Shown here one piece after another: positions 35,550-44,221 of a stretch of DNA of 64,000 nt. The notes beneath the pieces were generated by a model. The model ran no database searches. It saw only the letters and a program-made list of their open reading frames with translations, and was not told where the DNA came from. The stretch spans positions 95,338 to 159,337 of the forward strand of contig JAKRSB010000101.1 of NCBI GenBank assembly GCA_022402525.1. Direction: 5' to 3'. This stretch comes from Thermosynechococcaceae cyanobacterium MS004 (lineage in GTDB: Bacteria > Cyanobacteriota > Cyanobacteriia > Thermosynechococcales > Thermosynechococcaceae). A program made the translations under genes and the position numbers. The first letter of the stretch is position 1, and each line of letters opens with the position of its first letter.

Positions 35550-36233
35550 ATGACGGGCGATTTAGTTCGAGATCCGAGTCCTGAAGAACAGGAGCTTCAG
35601 CAAAAGCGAGCGGAGCTGGCTGCTCTAAAAGTGCGCCTAGCTGAACGCGAGCTAGAGCTAGCAACCTTTCAGGCCGAACTACAGACCTTTAAGCACCTGT
35701 ATCTAAAAATCGTGGGGGTCAAGATACAGGAGCTTCAGCGCCTTCATGCTCAAATTGAAGAATACACCGACCTACTTGCCGCGCAGCCCTCTCCTGATGC
35801 TGGAGAACTAAAGCAGCTCTATCGCCAGCTAGCAAAGGCCATTCACCCAGACTTTGCAACCGACCCTGAGGAGCGTGAGCGGCGAGAAGCCCTCATGGCA
35901 GAGGTCAATCAAGCCTACGAACGGGAAGACATTGAGCGGCTCAAGGCGCTTCTTGAAGCCTGGGCCAATGGCCCAGACGCCATTAAAGGCGAAGATGTTG
36001 CTGCTCAATTACTACGCATCCTTCGTAAAATTACACAAAGTCAGCTTAGACTCGCTAATATTGAACAGCAGATTCGAGAGCTAGAAAATACCGATGAGTA
36101 TCGCCTCCAGCGCAGGGCGCAGCAGGCTCAGGAAGTGGGCCGAGATCTGCTGAGCGAAAAAGTTCAGGCGCTAGATCAAAAAATTCAGGCGGCACAAGCG
36201 CGTTTAGATGAACTAAAAAAACAGGCAGATTAA
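35550..36233 (+). CDS. J-domain protein with flanking coiled coils
   Basis: From the ATG at 35550 the product is 227 aa (a TTG at 35538 would add four residues). Residues ~10-80 and ~155-227 are charged, heptad-rich coiled coils. Between them ELKQLYRQLAKAIHPDFATDPEERERREALMAEVNQAYE carries the HPD tripeptide and the helix II/III pattern of a J-domain, the part that stimulates Hsp70 (DnaK) ATPase. The client is unknown. It lies 19 bp before a TPR gene on the same strand, so the two are probably co-expressed. Confidence 0.85.
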   Translation: MTGDLVRDPSPEEQELQQKRAELAALKVRLAERELELATFQAELQTFKHLYLKIVGVKIQELQRLHAQIEEYTDLLAAQPSPDAGELKQLYRQLAKAIHPDFATDPEERERREALMAEVNQAYEREDIERLKALLEAWANGPDAIKGEDVAAQLLRILRKITQSQLRLANIEQQIRELENTDEYRLQRRAQQAQEVGRDLLSEKVQALDQKIQAAQARLDELKKQAD

Positions 36234-36252
36234 GGCAAATTAGGTTAAAAAG

Positions 36253-37293
36253 ATGGATAATGGCGAGACCCAAACAACAGCCCCACGGACTTTAATGGTC
36301 TATCCGTTAGACGCTAATGCTGCACAACGTCCTGACCTGTCCCACACTGACCGGCTGCTTCAGCAAGGGCTTGCCCTAGCCGATGAGCTAGATCAGCTCG
36401 TAAACCTAAACCCGCCCATTCCTGGTTCTGTTTCCAGCCCCCCAATGGATGAGCATTCTAGCCTGCGTTCTAATGCTGTTCATTCTAGCCATTCGTCAGA
36501 GGATCGGTCTCTAAATTCCTTCACCGATCTTCCTGAAAAGGGTTTAGAAGAAAATTTAGAAGAAAACACTGCCCTTCAGCATGGCGAATCATACTCTGAC
36601 CCACCAAGCCCTGGCCAGCCAAGCTCTGATCAGCCAGGCTCTCAATCTAGTCCAATAGAGCGTAACTCAACTGCCGCTGCATCTTTGTCAGAGGCGGCGG
36701 AATCTAACCGAGCCTGGGCAACCGTCTGGCATCAGCGAGGTCTTGTCAAGCTGAAGCAGTCAAATTTCCAGGGTGCTTGCGACAACTTTGAGCGGGCGTT
36801 GCAGAAGAGACCTGATTGGGTCAGTGCGCTGAATGGACTGGGTGTGGCGCAGTATCGCTTGTCAAATTTTGCGCGGGCGGTTCAAATTTTTCGTCAGGCG
36901 ATCGAGCTACAGCCCAATGAGGCGTCGCTTTACTGCAACTTAGGGGCTGCGCTGTATGTCCTGGGGGATTTTTTGAATGCTGTGACTACTTTTCAGAAGG
37001 CGGCGCGCCTTGCTCCACGGGAAATTCATGCCTATTACGGCCTAGGCATCTCGCTGACGCAGGTGCAGCAGCATAATCAGGCGATCGCGGCGTTTCGACG
37101 GGCGGTGATGCTGGATGACCAGCATGCAGCAAGCTATTACGGTATGGGCTATGTCAGCTATTTGATAGGGGAGCTACCCGCTGCGATCGCGGCCTTGGGT
37201 AAAGCAAAACAGCGAAATCCGCAGTATGCTCGACGCTATGAAAAGTTTTTGAAGCATTGTCTGGAACAAGATGGACTGAGCTTAAAAAACTAA
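36253..37293 (+). CDS. TPR-repeat protein
   Basis: The 346-aa product has a Ser/Pro-rich, low-complexity N-terminal ~150 residues, including a 15-bp-unit repeat (GQPSSDQPGSQSS), and about five TPR units from residue ~155 (for example WVSALNGLGVAQYRLSNFARA, EASLYCNLGAALYVLGDFLNA, HAASYYGMGYVSYLIGELPAA). TPR arrays bind partner proteins. No catalytic motif is seen. It follows the J-domain gene by 19 bp. Confidence 0.85.
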   Translation: MDNGETQTTAPRTLMVYPLDANAAQRPDLSHTDRLLQQGLALADELDQLVNLNPPIPGSVSSPPMDEHSSLRSNAVHSSHSSEDRSLNSFTDLPEKGLEENLEENTALQHGESYSDPPSPGQPSSDQPGSQSSPIERNSTAAASLSEAAESNRAWATVWHQRGLVKLKQSNFQGACDNFERALQKRPDWVSALNGLGVAQYRLSNFARAVQIFRQAIELQPNEASLYCNLGAALYVLGDFLNAVTTFQKAARLAPREIHAYYGLGISLTQVQQHNQAIAAFRRAVMLDDQHAASYYGMGYVSYLIGELPAAIAALGKAKQRNPQYARRYEKFLKHCLEQDGLSLKN

Positions 37294-37296
37294 GTT

Positions 37297-37371
37297 TTTT
37301 TTGCTAGCGATTTATACCAGCAAACTGTTCCAGCAATTTGTGCTAGTAACTTGTGCCAGCAATTCGTGCTA
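37297..37371. repeat. 13-bp degenerate tandem repeats before the HerA-like gene
   Basis: Units such as TTGTGCTAGTAAC, TTGTGCCAGCAAT and TCGTGCTAATTA recur in the spacer after the TPR gene. Confidence 0.7.
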
Positions 37372-37433
37372 ATTATTTAGAATTTCACGCTTTAGACCCA
37401 CGGTTTAGAATTCCATACCCTAGAGGAGAAAGC

Positions 37434-39128
37434 ATGGCGGTGACGCGGCAGCCGGAGAGTCTACCGGAGAGTCAATCTGCGATCGGTACCGTGAAGGGGC
37501 CTGGGGAAAGTGGGAATCAGTATGTGTTTATTACGGCTCAAACTGACCATATCAAAATTGGTGAGTTTGTATTTTATCGTTTAGCAGATCTAGATAGGCC
37601 ATCTCTCGACATTTTGGGCAAGGTTGCAGCCTGCCGCCTAGTGGATCACCTCCCAGACCGCATCTTTGCAGACTGCGAAATTGACCCCAGCGCGATCGCA
37701 GCGCTGATTGGGTTTAAGTATTCCAGCCCTGAAATTTATGAAGTCGCCGTTGAGGTGATTGGCTACTTTCACCCTAGCCTGGGATTTATGAATCCTCGCC
37801 GTCCCCCAGAGCCAGGGGCAAAGGTTTATCTGGCGGATAACCCAACCCTCACCAGTATTCTCAACAAAAAGGCCGTGGGGGAGGTAGGTTCAGCACAGAT
37901 CGGCCACCTGCTGCTGCGGCAGGGGCAGGGCGTCCCCGTGGTGCTGGATGTCAAGGAAATTGTTAGCACTCACATGGCTATTTTGGCGGGGACGGGTTCG
38001 GGAAAATCTTATACGGCAGGGGTGCTGATTGAGGAGTTATTGCTACCCCAAAATCGCGCTGCCGTCTTGATTTTTGATCCGCACGGCGAGTACGGCACCC
38101 TGGAAGGAATGCGAGGACATCCTGCCTTTCAAGGAGAGGATGGCTACCAGCCTCAGGTCAAAATCCTGAATCCTGACCAGATTCGGATTCGGTTTTCGTC
38201 CCTGGATTATTACGATGTGATGACCCTACTGCCGGACATGAGCGATCGCCAGCAGTCTATTCTCAACAAAGCTTTTTCGCTCCTGCGCAAGTCTAAGAAA
38301 TATGAGCGATGGGATATCGACGACCTGCTGCACTGTGTCTACCAGGCGGATATTGTTCAAGACGAGAGCGGCAACGAAAAGCAGGGTTCCTCCGCCAGTG
38401 CCTTAGAGTGGAAGCTGACGCGGCTGGCCAATTCTCCCTACTTTCATGCTTTTGAGCACCTTGGTCCCAGGGCGCTCTTTGAGCCAGGGCAAGTGACCGT
38501 ACTGCAAATGAATGAAATTAGCCAGGAAGAGCAGCAGGTGATCTGTGCCGCAATTCTGCGTCAGGCGAATCAGGCTCGCATGAATACCCTTAAGGAAAAC
38601 AACACCCCAGATGATGAAAACTATCTTCCCTATCCGGTGTTTATCCTGCTCGAAGAAGCCCACCGCTTTGCCCCAGCCCATGAGCCTTCGCGCTGTAAGG
38701 CCGTCATCCGCACCATTCTGAGCGAGGGGCGTAAGTTTGGGCTGGGGGTTGGCCTCATTACCCAGCGCCCCGGAAAACTCGACTCCGATGTGCTGTCTCA
38801 GTGCATGAGCCAGTTCATCATGCGGATTGTTAACCCGGTTGATCAGGAAAGCCTTAAGTACGGGGTAGAGGCCGCTGGTCGAGATCTTTTAAAAGAGCTA
38901 CCTGCACTCACTAAGGGGCAGGTCATTGTATCAGGACTCTGTGTGAATACGCCCGTATTGTGCCAAGTGCGCCAACGCCTCACCAGTCACGGCGGCGATA
39001 GCCTCAATGCTCCCGCCCTCTGGCAAGAGCATTTCCAAGCGCATCACAAACGCGATCGCCTTGCAGCCCAGGCGCGCATCGCGGGGCGTCGTCAGCCCAC
39101 AACCGTCCGAGGCGTTTCGATTGACTAG
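37434..39128 (+). CDS. HerA-like bipolar DNA translocase/ATPase
   Basis: The start is the ATG at 37434, preceded by a clear GAGGAGAA site; the open frame further upstream has no family match. The 564-aa product has an N-terminal HAS-barrel-like domain (~1-150), then Walker A AGTGSGKSYTAG, Walker B VFILLEEAHRF, and ISQEEQQVICAAILRQ, SEGRKFGLGVGLITQRPGKLD. These are landmarks of the HerA/DUF87 ATPases that drive DNA end resection with NurA. No nurA gene is adjacent. It acts on DNA in the cytoplasm, by family knowledge. Confidence 0.88.
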   Translation: MAVTRQPESLPESQSAIGTVKGPGESGNQYVFITAQTDHIKIGEFVFYRLADLDRPSLDILGKVAACRLVDHLPDRIFADCEIDPSAIAALIGFKYSSPEIYEVAVEVIGYFHPSLGFMNPRRPPEPGAKVYLADNPTLTSILNKKAVGEVGSAQIGHLLLRQGQGVPVVLDVKEIVSTHMAILAGTGSGKSYTAGVLIEELLLPQNRAAVLIFDPHGEYGTLEGMRGHPAFQGEDGYQPQVKILNPDQIRIRFSSLDYYDVMTLLPDMSDRQQSILNKAFSLLRKSKKYERWDIDDLLHCVYQADIVQDESGNEKQGSSASALEWKLTRLANSPYFHAFEHLGPRALFEPGQVTVLQMNEISQEEQQVICAAILRQANQARMNTLKENNTPDDENYLPYPVFILLEEAHRFAPAHEPSRCKAVIRTILSEGRKFGLGVGLITQRPGKLDSDVLSQCMSQFIMRIVNPVDQESLKYGVEAAGRDLLKELPALTKGQVIVSGLCVNTPVLCQVRQRLTSHGGDSLNAPALWQEHFQAHHKRDRLAAQARIAGRRQPTTVRGVSID

Positions 39129-39181
39129 ATTTCTGGACTAGGTTTCTGGGCTAGATTTCTGGACTAGATTTCTAAACTAGG
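39123..39181. repeat. 13-bp tandem repeats starting on the HerA-gene stop codon
   Basis: GACTAGATTTCTG, GACTAGGTTTCTG, GGCTAGATTTCTG and GACTAGATTTCTA follow at 13-bp steps; the first contains the TAG at 39126-39128. Confidence 0.92.
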
Positions 39182-39534
39182 CTGTTTTATGATTCTTTGA
39201 TAATTTTCGTAGAGTTGCCTATTGAAAACACCCCTTACCTTGTTTTATCGTGCATACCCTGTGCAATTTGTGGGTAGTCTTTCCTTAGACCCATTTTGCA
39301 AAGATTTTGCACGGATAGGATGGCCCAGCGATGCTGTTTTAGCCTCTCGCCTAACCCGAAATCCGGCTTGTTCCATAGGCTACACAGATTAGGGTCTAGA
39401 GAGTCTGCCGTCACATTTTGCCGTCAAACCTTCCCGCCAAATCTTGTCGCCAAATTGTTGATATAAGGGTCTTGGATGTCCCTTAATTCGCCTTCTTGCC
39501 AGTTTTGTCAACCATTGCTATCGGGTGACGCTTA
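39182..39534. other. Intergenic region upstream of the GGDEF-EAL gene
   Basis: A/T-rich sequence with a degenerate array of TTGCCGTCAAA-like units near 39410-39460. No gene or RNA recognised. Confidence 0.4.
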
Positions 39535-41847
39535 GTGTCTTTCTCCTTCGAGCAGGCTCCTATTGGCCTTGCGCATATCGCATTTGATGGTCAAATTCTG
39601 TTGGCAAATTCGGCCTTAGGCGAAGTTCTGGGTGAATCTGTTCAAAATTTGATGCAGCTTAACTACTTCAGTGGTTTAGTGCATAGCGCGGATCTTGCCC
39701 TAGCCCATCAGTCAATTCAGAGGCTTCTGAACGAGTCTGTCTCCGCTGTGGACTTGCAGCATCGCTGTCGCGCTGGCCGCGATCGCCGGGTACACCTCAC
39801 GCTCTCCCTCTGGCGCGATGGAGATTATATTCCACAGCACCTCATTGCAGTCTTGCGCCCAAATACCCCAGAGCCCTCAGATAACCCAGAGCCCTCAGAT
39901 AACCCAGAACGCTCAGACAGCCCAGCCAAGACTCTTGGGGAGTTCATTGCTTCCCAAGGAAATAAGCCTCAAGGCGATGCACAGTCCCACGCTTTTCGGC
40001 CGGTTGGAAACAATACCTCAATTCTCAATGCCCCGCCGCAGCGAGAGCAAAACCTTTCCAACCCAGACTCCCCTGGCGGAACAATTAAGCCATTTGAGCC
40101 CCAGCCTCGCCCAAATTCAGAGCGCTTAAAACAGCCTGAAGAAGCCAGCGAGCTGACCGTAGAAGAAGTTCTGCGACAAAAGAACGCGGAAATGGCCGCA
40201 ATTTTTGAGGCTTTTCCCGATGTCTTTATTCGGGTTACGGGAGAGGGAGGGCTCTTAGACTACCGCGTGCAGGATAGTTCTGATCTATATCTTGCGCCCC
40301 ATCAGTGGCAGGGCCACTCCATTCGTACTTTTTTGCCAGAGCGGGTCGCTTTATTGTTTGAAGAGGCGATCGCCCAGGTCATCCAAAAACAAAATCCGGT
40401 GAGCCTAGAGTATTCCTTGGTGCAAAACCAGCAAAACGTCTACTACGAAACAAGACTGGTACCCGTCCAGCCCAACCAGGTGATTGGCATCATTCGCAAT
40501 ATTAGCGATCGCAAACAGATTGAGGCGCAGCTCCTCCATGACGCGCTCCATGATGCCCTCACCGGACTTCCCAATCGCACGCTCTTTATGGATCGCGTGG
40601 ACATGGCCATGCATCGCTCGAAGCGACTGGCCAATCATTTGTTTGCAGTGCTGTTTATTGACCTAGACGGCTTTAAGCTCATCAACGATGGCCTCGGTCA
40701 TGGCATAGGGGATCAGCTTTTAATGGCGATCGCGGACCTGTTGCGTCAGTGTATTCGCGGTGGAGATACCGTCGCGCGCCTCGGTGGGGATGAATTTACC
40801 ATTTTGCTGGACGGATTAAGAAGCCTAGACGAAGTGCAGATGGTCGCCGATCGGGTACAGTCCTTACTTAAAACGCCGATTTCCATTGACGGCAACTCCA
40901 TCTTTACCGGAGCCAGCATTGGAATTGTGCTTGGCTCGCCCCTTTATACCAAAGCCGTCGATTTGCTGCGGGATGCGGATATTGCTCTTTATCAGGCCAA
41001 GGAAAACGGAAAAGGCCGCTACGCCATTTTTGATCAGCAAATGTATGCTGAAACCTATAGCCGCCAACAGCTTGAAACCCATTTGCGACAGGCCCTGAGC
41101 GGACAGCAGTTTTGCGTCCACTACCAGCCCATCGTAGAAATGGACACCCGCAAGCTCATCGGGTTTGAATCGCTTGTGCGTTGGATGCACCCCCAACGGG
41201 GGTTAATTCGAGCGGATGAATTTGTTCCCGTCGCGGAAGATACGGGCATTATTATCCCCATGGGGCTGTGGGTGCTGCGGGAAGCCTGCCTTCAGTTGCG
41301 AACCTGGCAAGATGAATTTCCAGAGGCTCACGCCCTGAAAATTACGGTCAATCTATCGAGCAAGCAGCTTAGAGAGCCCGCCCTAGTAGGCCACGTCCGT
41401 CAGATTTTGCTAGAGACGGGCATCAGCGGCAATCAGCTTAAATTTGAGCTGACGGAAAGCACGCTCATTGAGAATGCAGAGATTGCCCGCACGATCTGGG
41501 AGCAGCTCCGCGCCCTCCAGATTCAGTTCAGCCTGGATGATTTTGGCACCGGATACTGTTCTTTGAGCTATATTCATCAGTACCCGGTGAGTACCCTCAA
41601 GATTGATCGCTCCTTTGTACACCAAATGACCAGCAGCACCAGCAATACAGAGATCATTCGAGCCATTATTAACCTGTCCAAGTCACTGGATATGACCGTT
41701 GTAGCTGAAGGGGTGGAAACGGAAGAGCAGCTCCAGCAGTTGCGCGCCTTTGGCTGCGATTTTGGTCAGGGGTATCTGTTTGCTAGACCGCTAGCACCTC
41801 AGGATGCCTCCAAACTTTTACAAAAAGATAAGCTGCTCATCATATAG
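39535..41847 (+). CDS. PAS-PAS-GGDEF-EAL cyclic-di-GMP turnover protein
   Basis: The 770-aa product starts at a GTG. Residues ~1-105 form a PAS domain (FEQAPIGLAHIAFDGQILLAN), then a disordered part with an 18-bp-unit repeat (PEPSDN), a second PAS at ~220-330, a GGDEF domain (~335-500) with an intact GGDEF motif and an RGGD inhibitory site five residues before it, and an EAL domain (~510-770) with FESLVRW (Ser in place of Ala), DDFGTGYCSL and VAEGVETEEQ. Both catalytic domains keep their key residues, so it may both make and degrade c-di-GMP under PAS control. No membrane segment is seen. Confidence 0.92.
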   Translation: MSFSFEQAPIGLAHIAFDGQILLANSALGEVLGESVQNLMQLNYFSGLVHSADLALAHQSIQRLLNESVSAVDLQHRCRAGRDRRVHLTLSLWRDGDYIPQHLIAVLRPNTPEPSDNPEPSDNPERSDSPAKTLGEFIASQGNKPQGDAQSHAFRPVGNNTSILNAPPQREQNLSNPDSPGGTIKPFEPQPRPNSERLKQPEEASELTVEEVLRQKNAEMAAIFEAFPDVFIRVTGEGGLLDYRVQDSSDLYLAPHQWQGHSIRTFLPERVALLFEEAIAQVIQKQNPVSLEYSLVQNQQNVYYETRLVPVQPNQVIGIIRNISDRKQIEAQLLHDALHDALTGLPNRTLFMDRVDMAMHRSKRLANHLFAVLFIDLDGFKLINDGLGHGIGDQLLMAIADLLRQCIRGGDTVARLGGDEFTILLDGLRSLDEVQMVADRVQSLLKTPISIDGNSIFTGASIGIVLGSPLYTKAVDLLRDADIALYQAKENGKGRYAIFDQQMYAETYSRQQLETHLRQALSGQQFCVHYQPIVEMDTRKLIGFESLVRWMHPQRGLIRADEFVPVAEDTGIIIPMGLWVLREACLQLRTWQDEFPEAHALKITVNLSSKQLREPALVGHVRQILLETGISGNQLKFELTESTLIENAEIARTIWEQLRALQIQFSLDDFGTGYCSLSYIHQYPVSTLKIDRSFVHQMTSSTSNTEIIRAIINLSKSLDMTVVAEGVETEEQLQQLRAFGCDFGQGYLFARPLAPQDASKLLQKDKLLII
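39867..39925. repeat. Three 18-bp tandem repeats in the GGDEF-EAL gene
   Basis: Units of the form CCCAGAGCCCTCAGATAA start at 39867, 39885 and 39903 and encode PEPSDN repeats in the linker between the PAS domains. Confidence 0.85.
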
Positions 41848-41948
41848 GACACTCGATAGCCCACCTAAGCTTTGTCGCCCAAAACGAGTCGTGGTGACTT
41901 GCCAAGCGTCGCTACGAGTCGCCCAGAGTTGCCCAGAAGGTAAAGGCT

Positions 41949-42839
41949 TCAGGCCAATTTGCGCTGGAGGAGCTTTTGAATTCCCACCAAGGCAAGCAAA
42001 TCTAGGCCTGCAAGCAGCAGTAGAGTTGTTCCCAGGGATAAATTTCCCCAGGGAGCCTGCATTACAACGCTAGAAAACGACCAGTCTGAGTGGAGATAAA
42101 GATAGCGAATTGGTTCGATGGCAAAGCTTAGGGGGTTAAGACTGGCCACAACCTGAAGCCAGGCTGGCATAAAGGAAAGGGGAACTAGGGCAGTGCTTGC
42201 AAAGAGGAGAGGAAGGTTGGTGACAAAAATAACGGCCAGCAGCTCAATATGTCCCGGCAGGGCAAAGGTTAGCCCCAGACTTAGGGCCGTCACGCCCAGC
42301 ACGAGAAGCAGCACAATGAGTGCAACGACGCCTAGCCCTAGGGCACTGGGCAGACCTGCCCCCAAAAAGAAGCTAACGGCAACAATGGCGATCGTCTGAA
42401 GCAGGCTCAGGGCTGTAATAAAGAGGGCGGAAGCTAGGACAATGGAGAAGCGCGAGGCCAAGGGCGCAACCAGCAGACGGTTTAAGAATCCAAACTCCCG
42501 GTCAAACATTACGGGTAGGCCCGCATTTAGGGCACCGCTAAAGGCAGTAAAGACGATCACCCCAGCGCACAGAAACTGACCATAGGTTTGGCTCATCCCA
42601 AACATCCCTTCCGGCACGTTCTTGAACAGTGCACCAAATAGCACAAGCCACATCAATGGCTGCACGATGCCAGCAACCAGCGTTGCAGGACGTCGCTGAA
42701 GCTGAATGAACAGCCGCCGGGTGAGTGCTAGGGTTTCCTGGACAAACTCTGGAGAAAACAGGCTGGGCGGGGTGGGCTGGATGACTGTTTTCTCCAGACG
42801 ATTAGGCGTACTTTGGGGAGAAACGGAGGTTGTCGTCAT
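41949..42839 (-). CDS. ABC-2 type transporter permease
   Basis: The 296-aa product has six membrane helices and the ABC-2 pattern: TRRLFIQLQRRPATLVAGIVQPLMWLVLFGALF, a FDREFGFLNRLLVAPLASRFSIVLA cytoplasmic loop, and the LPLLFASTALVPLSFMPAWLQVVASLNPLSFAIEPIRYLY segment near the end. This matches DrrB-type exporters. It follows its ATPase gene (43010-44038) on the same strand. The exported compound is unknown. Confidence 0.92.
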   Translation of the reverse strand: MTTTSVSPQSTPNRLEKTVIQPTPPSLFSPEFVQETLALTRRLFIQLQRRPATLVAGIVQPLMWLVLFGALFKNVPEGMFGMSQTYGQFLCAGVIVFTAFSGALNAGLPVMFDREFGFLNRLLVAPLASRFSIVLASALFITALSLLQTIAIVAVSFFLGAGLPSALGLGVVALIVLLLVLGVTALSLGLTFALPGHIELLAVIFVTNLPLLFASTALVPLSFMPAWLQVVASLNPLSFAIEPIRYLYLHSDWSFSSVVMQAPWGNLSLGTTLLLLAGLDLLALVGIQKLLQRKLA

Positions 42840-43009
42840 CGGTTTTACTCAAAGAATTAAACGTCAAATGCTAGAAAAACTAGGGGAGGATTCAGGGTTT
42901 AAATCTTGCACTAGCTTGTTCTACATCAATCTTGCTCTCAATCTTAATTCTGGGTCTTGAAGACAAATCCAGACATAGAATCCAGACATAGAATTTAGAT
43001 ACGGACTCG

Positions 43010-44038
43010 CTAGGTACGCGATCGCATCCTTTGCTTTTGCTCTGCTTTTAGGTCACGCTGGCTGGAGGCCGCTATATCCGCATCAAGCAGCGTTTTACCT
43101 GTAGCGGAGAGATAAACATCATCAAGGCTGGGTCGAGCTTGGGCTATGCCAAAAATTGGGAGTCCCGCCTCCTTGAGCGCTTTCTGTAACTCAAAGAGTG
43201 CATCACTTTGGGGCGTCACAATCAGGTTCAGGGAATTCCCTTGAGCGCTGTTAATAATGACCTCCTGGACAAAGGGCAGGCTAATTGCCATTGCCTTTGC
43301 CTGCTCTGCCTCTTCTGCATTCGTAAACTCACGCAGCTTCAGGGTAATGCGATCGCCCCCCACTCGATCTTTTAGCTGAGAAGGGGTTCCCTCGGCAATG
43401 ACCGTCCCCTGATCAATAATGGCAACCCGATCAGCCAGAGCGTCAATTTCTTCGAGGTAGTGGCTGGTCAGCAGCACCGTTGTCCCGCGATCGCGGAGCT
43501 GGCGCAAAAAGTCCCAAATGACGCGACGGCTCTCAATATCAAGACCCACCGTGGGCTCATCTAAGACCAGCACGGAAGGATCATGCAGCAGCCCCGCCGC
43601 TAAGTCTAGGCGCTTCCGTAGTCCCCCAGAGTATGTGCCAGTCTTTTGGTCTGCCCAAGACTCTAGCCCTAAGCGCTGAAGCCCTGTATGGATACGTTCC
43701 GCAATCAGCGGCCTGGGTAAATGGTAGAGTGCCGCCTGAAGCTGCAACAGCTCACGCCCAGTTAAGACCTTATCTAAGGCAACCTCTTGAGCCACGTAGC
43801 CCAAAAGCTGACGCGCCACCTTAGGCTGCTCCAGCACTGAAACCCCAGCGATCTCCACCCGACCCGAATCCGGAGCCGATAGGGTGCAAAGACAGCGGAG
43901 CGTCGTTGTTTTCCCAGCACCATTGGGGCCTAAAAGCCCAAAAATTTCGCCTGCTTCAACCTGAAAAGACACATCTCTCAACGCTTCCCGACTGCCGTAG
44001 CGCTTGTGGAGATTCTCAATCAGTACTGCGGGAGCCAT
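43010..44038 (-). CDS. ABC transporter ATP-binding protein (DrrA-like)
   Basis: From the ATG at 44038 the product is 342 aa (a TTG 5 codons upstream is possible). Walker A is GPNGAGKTT, the signature TYSGGLRKRLDLAAGLL, Walker B VLVLDEPTVGLD, and the switch histidine follows in LLTSHYLEEIDALADR. The C-terminal ~100 residues are the DrrA-type extension. It pairs with the ABC-2 permease downstream. An internal HIP1 site is near the 3' end. Confidence 0.92.
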   Translation of the reverse strand: MAPAVLIENLHKRYGSREALRDVSFQVEAGEIFGLLGPNGAGKTTTLRCLCTLSAPDSGRVEIAGVSVLEQPKVARQLLGYVAQEVALDKVLTGRELLQLQAALYHLPRPLIAERIHTGLQRLGLESWADQKTGTYSGGLRKRLDLAAGLLHDPSVLVLDEPTVGLDIESRRVIWDFLRQLRDRGTTVLLTSHYLEEIDALADRVAIIDQGTVIAEGTPSQLKDRVGGDRITLKLREFTNAEEAEQAKAMAISLPFVQEVIINSAQGNSLNLIVTPQSDALFELQKALKEAGLPIFGIAQARPSLDDVYLSATGKTLLDADIAASSQRDLKAEQKQRMRSRT

Positions 44039-44221
44039 AGGCTTGCAACTCAATAAATCTCAATACTCTCATTGTATCGAGATTTGGAAAACAACCGCCG
44101 AGAAACGAGACGAGAACGTTACAAGTCTCAGGCTTACAGAGCATAGGCTGATGATTCACAAGCTCATGAGCTCCATGCCCACGAGCCCCATACTCACAAG
44201 CTGATTCCGTAAACCAGATTC

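Noticed and set aside
40405..40638. Minus-strand frames within the GGDEF-EAL gene
   Set aside because: They are shadows of conserved coding sequence on the plus strand.
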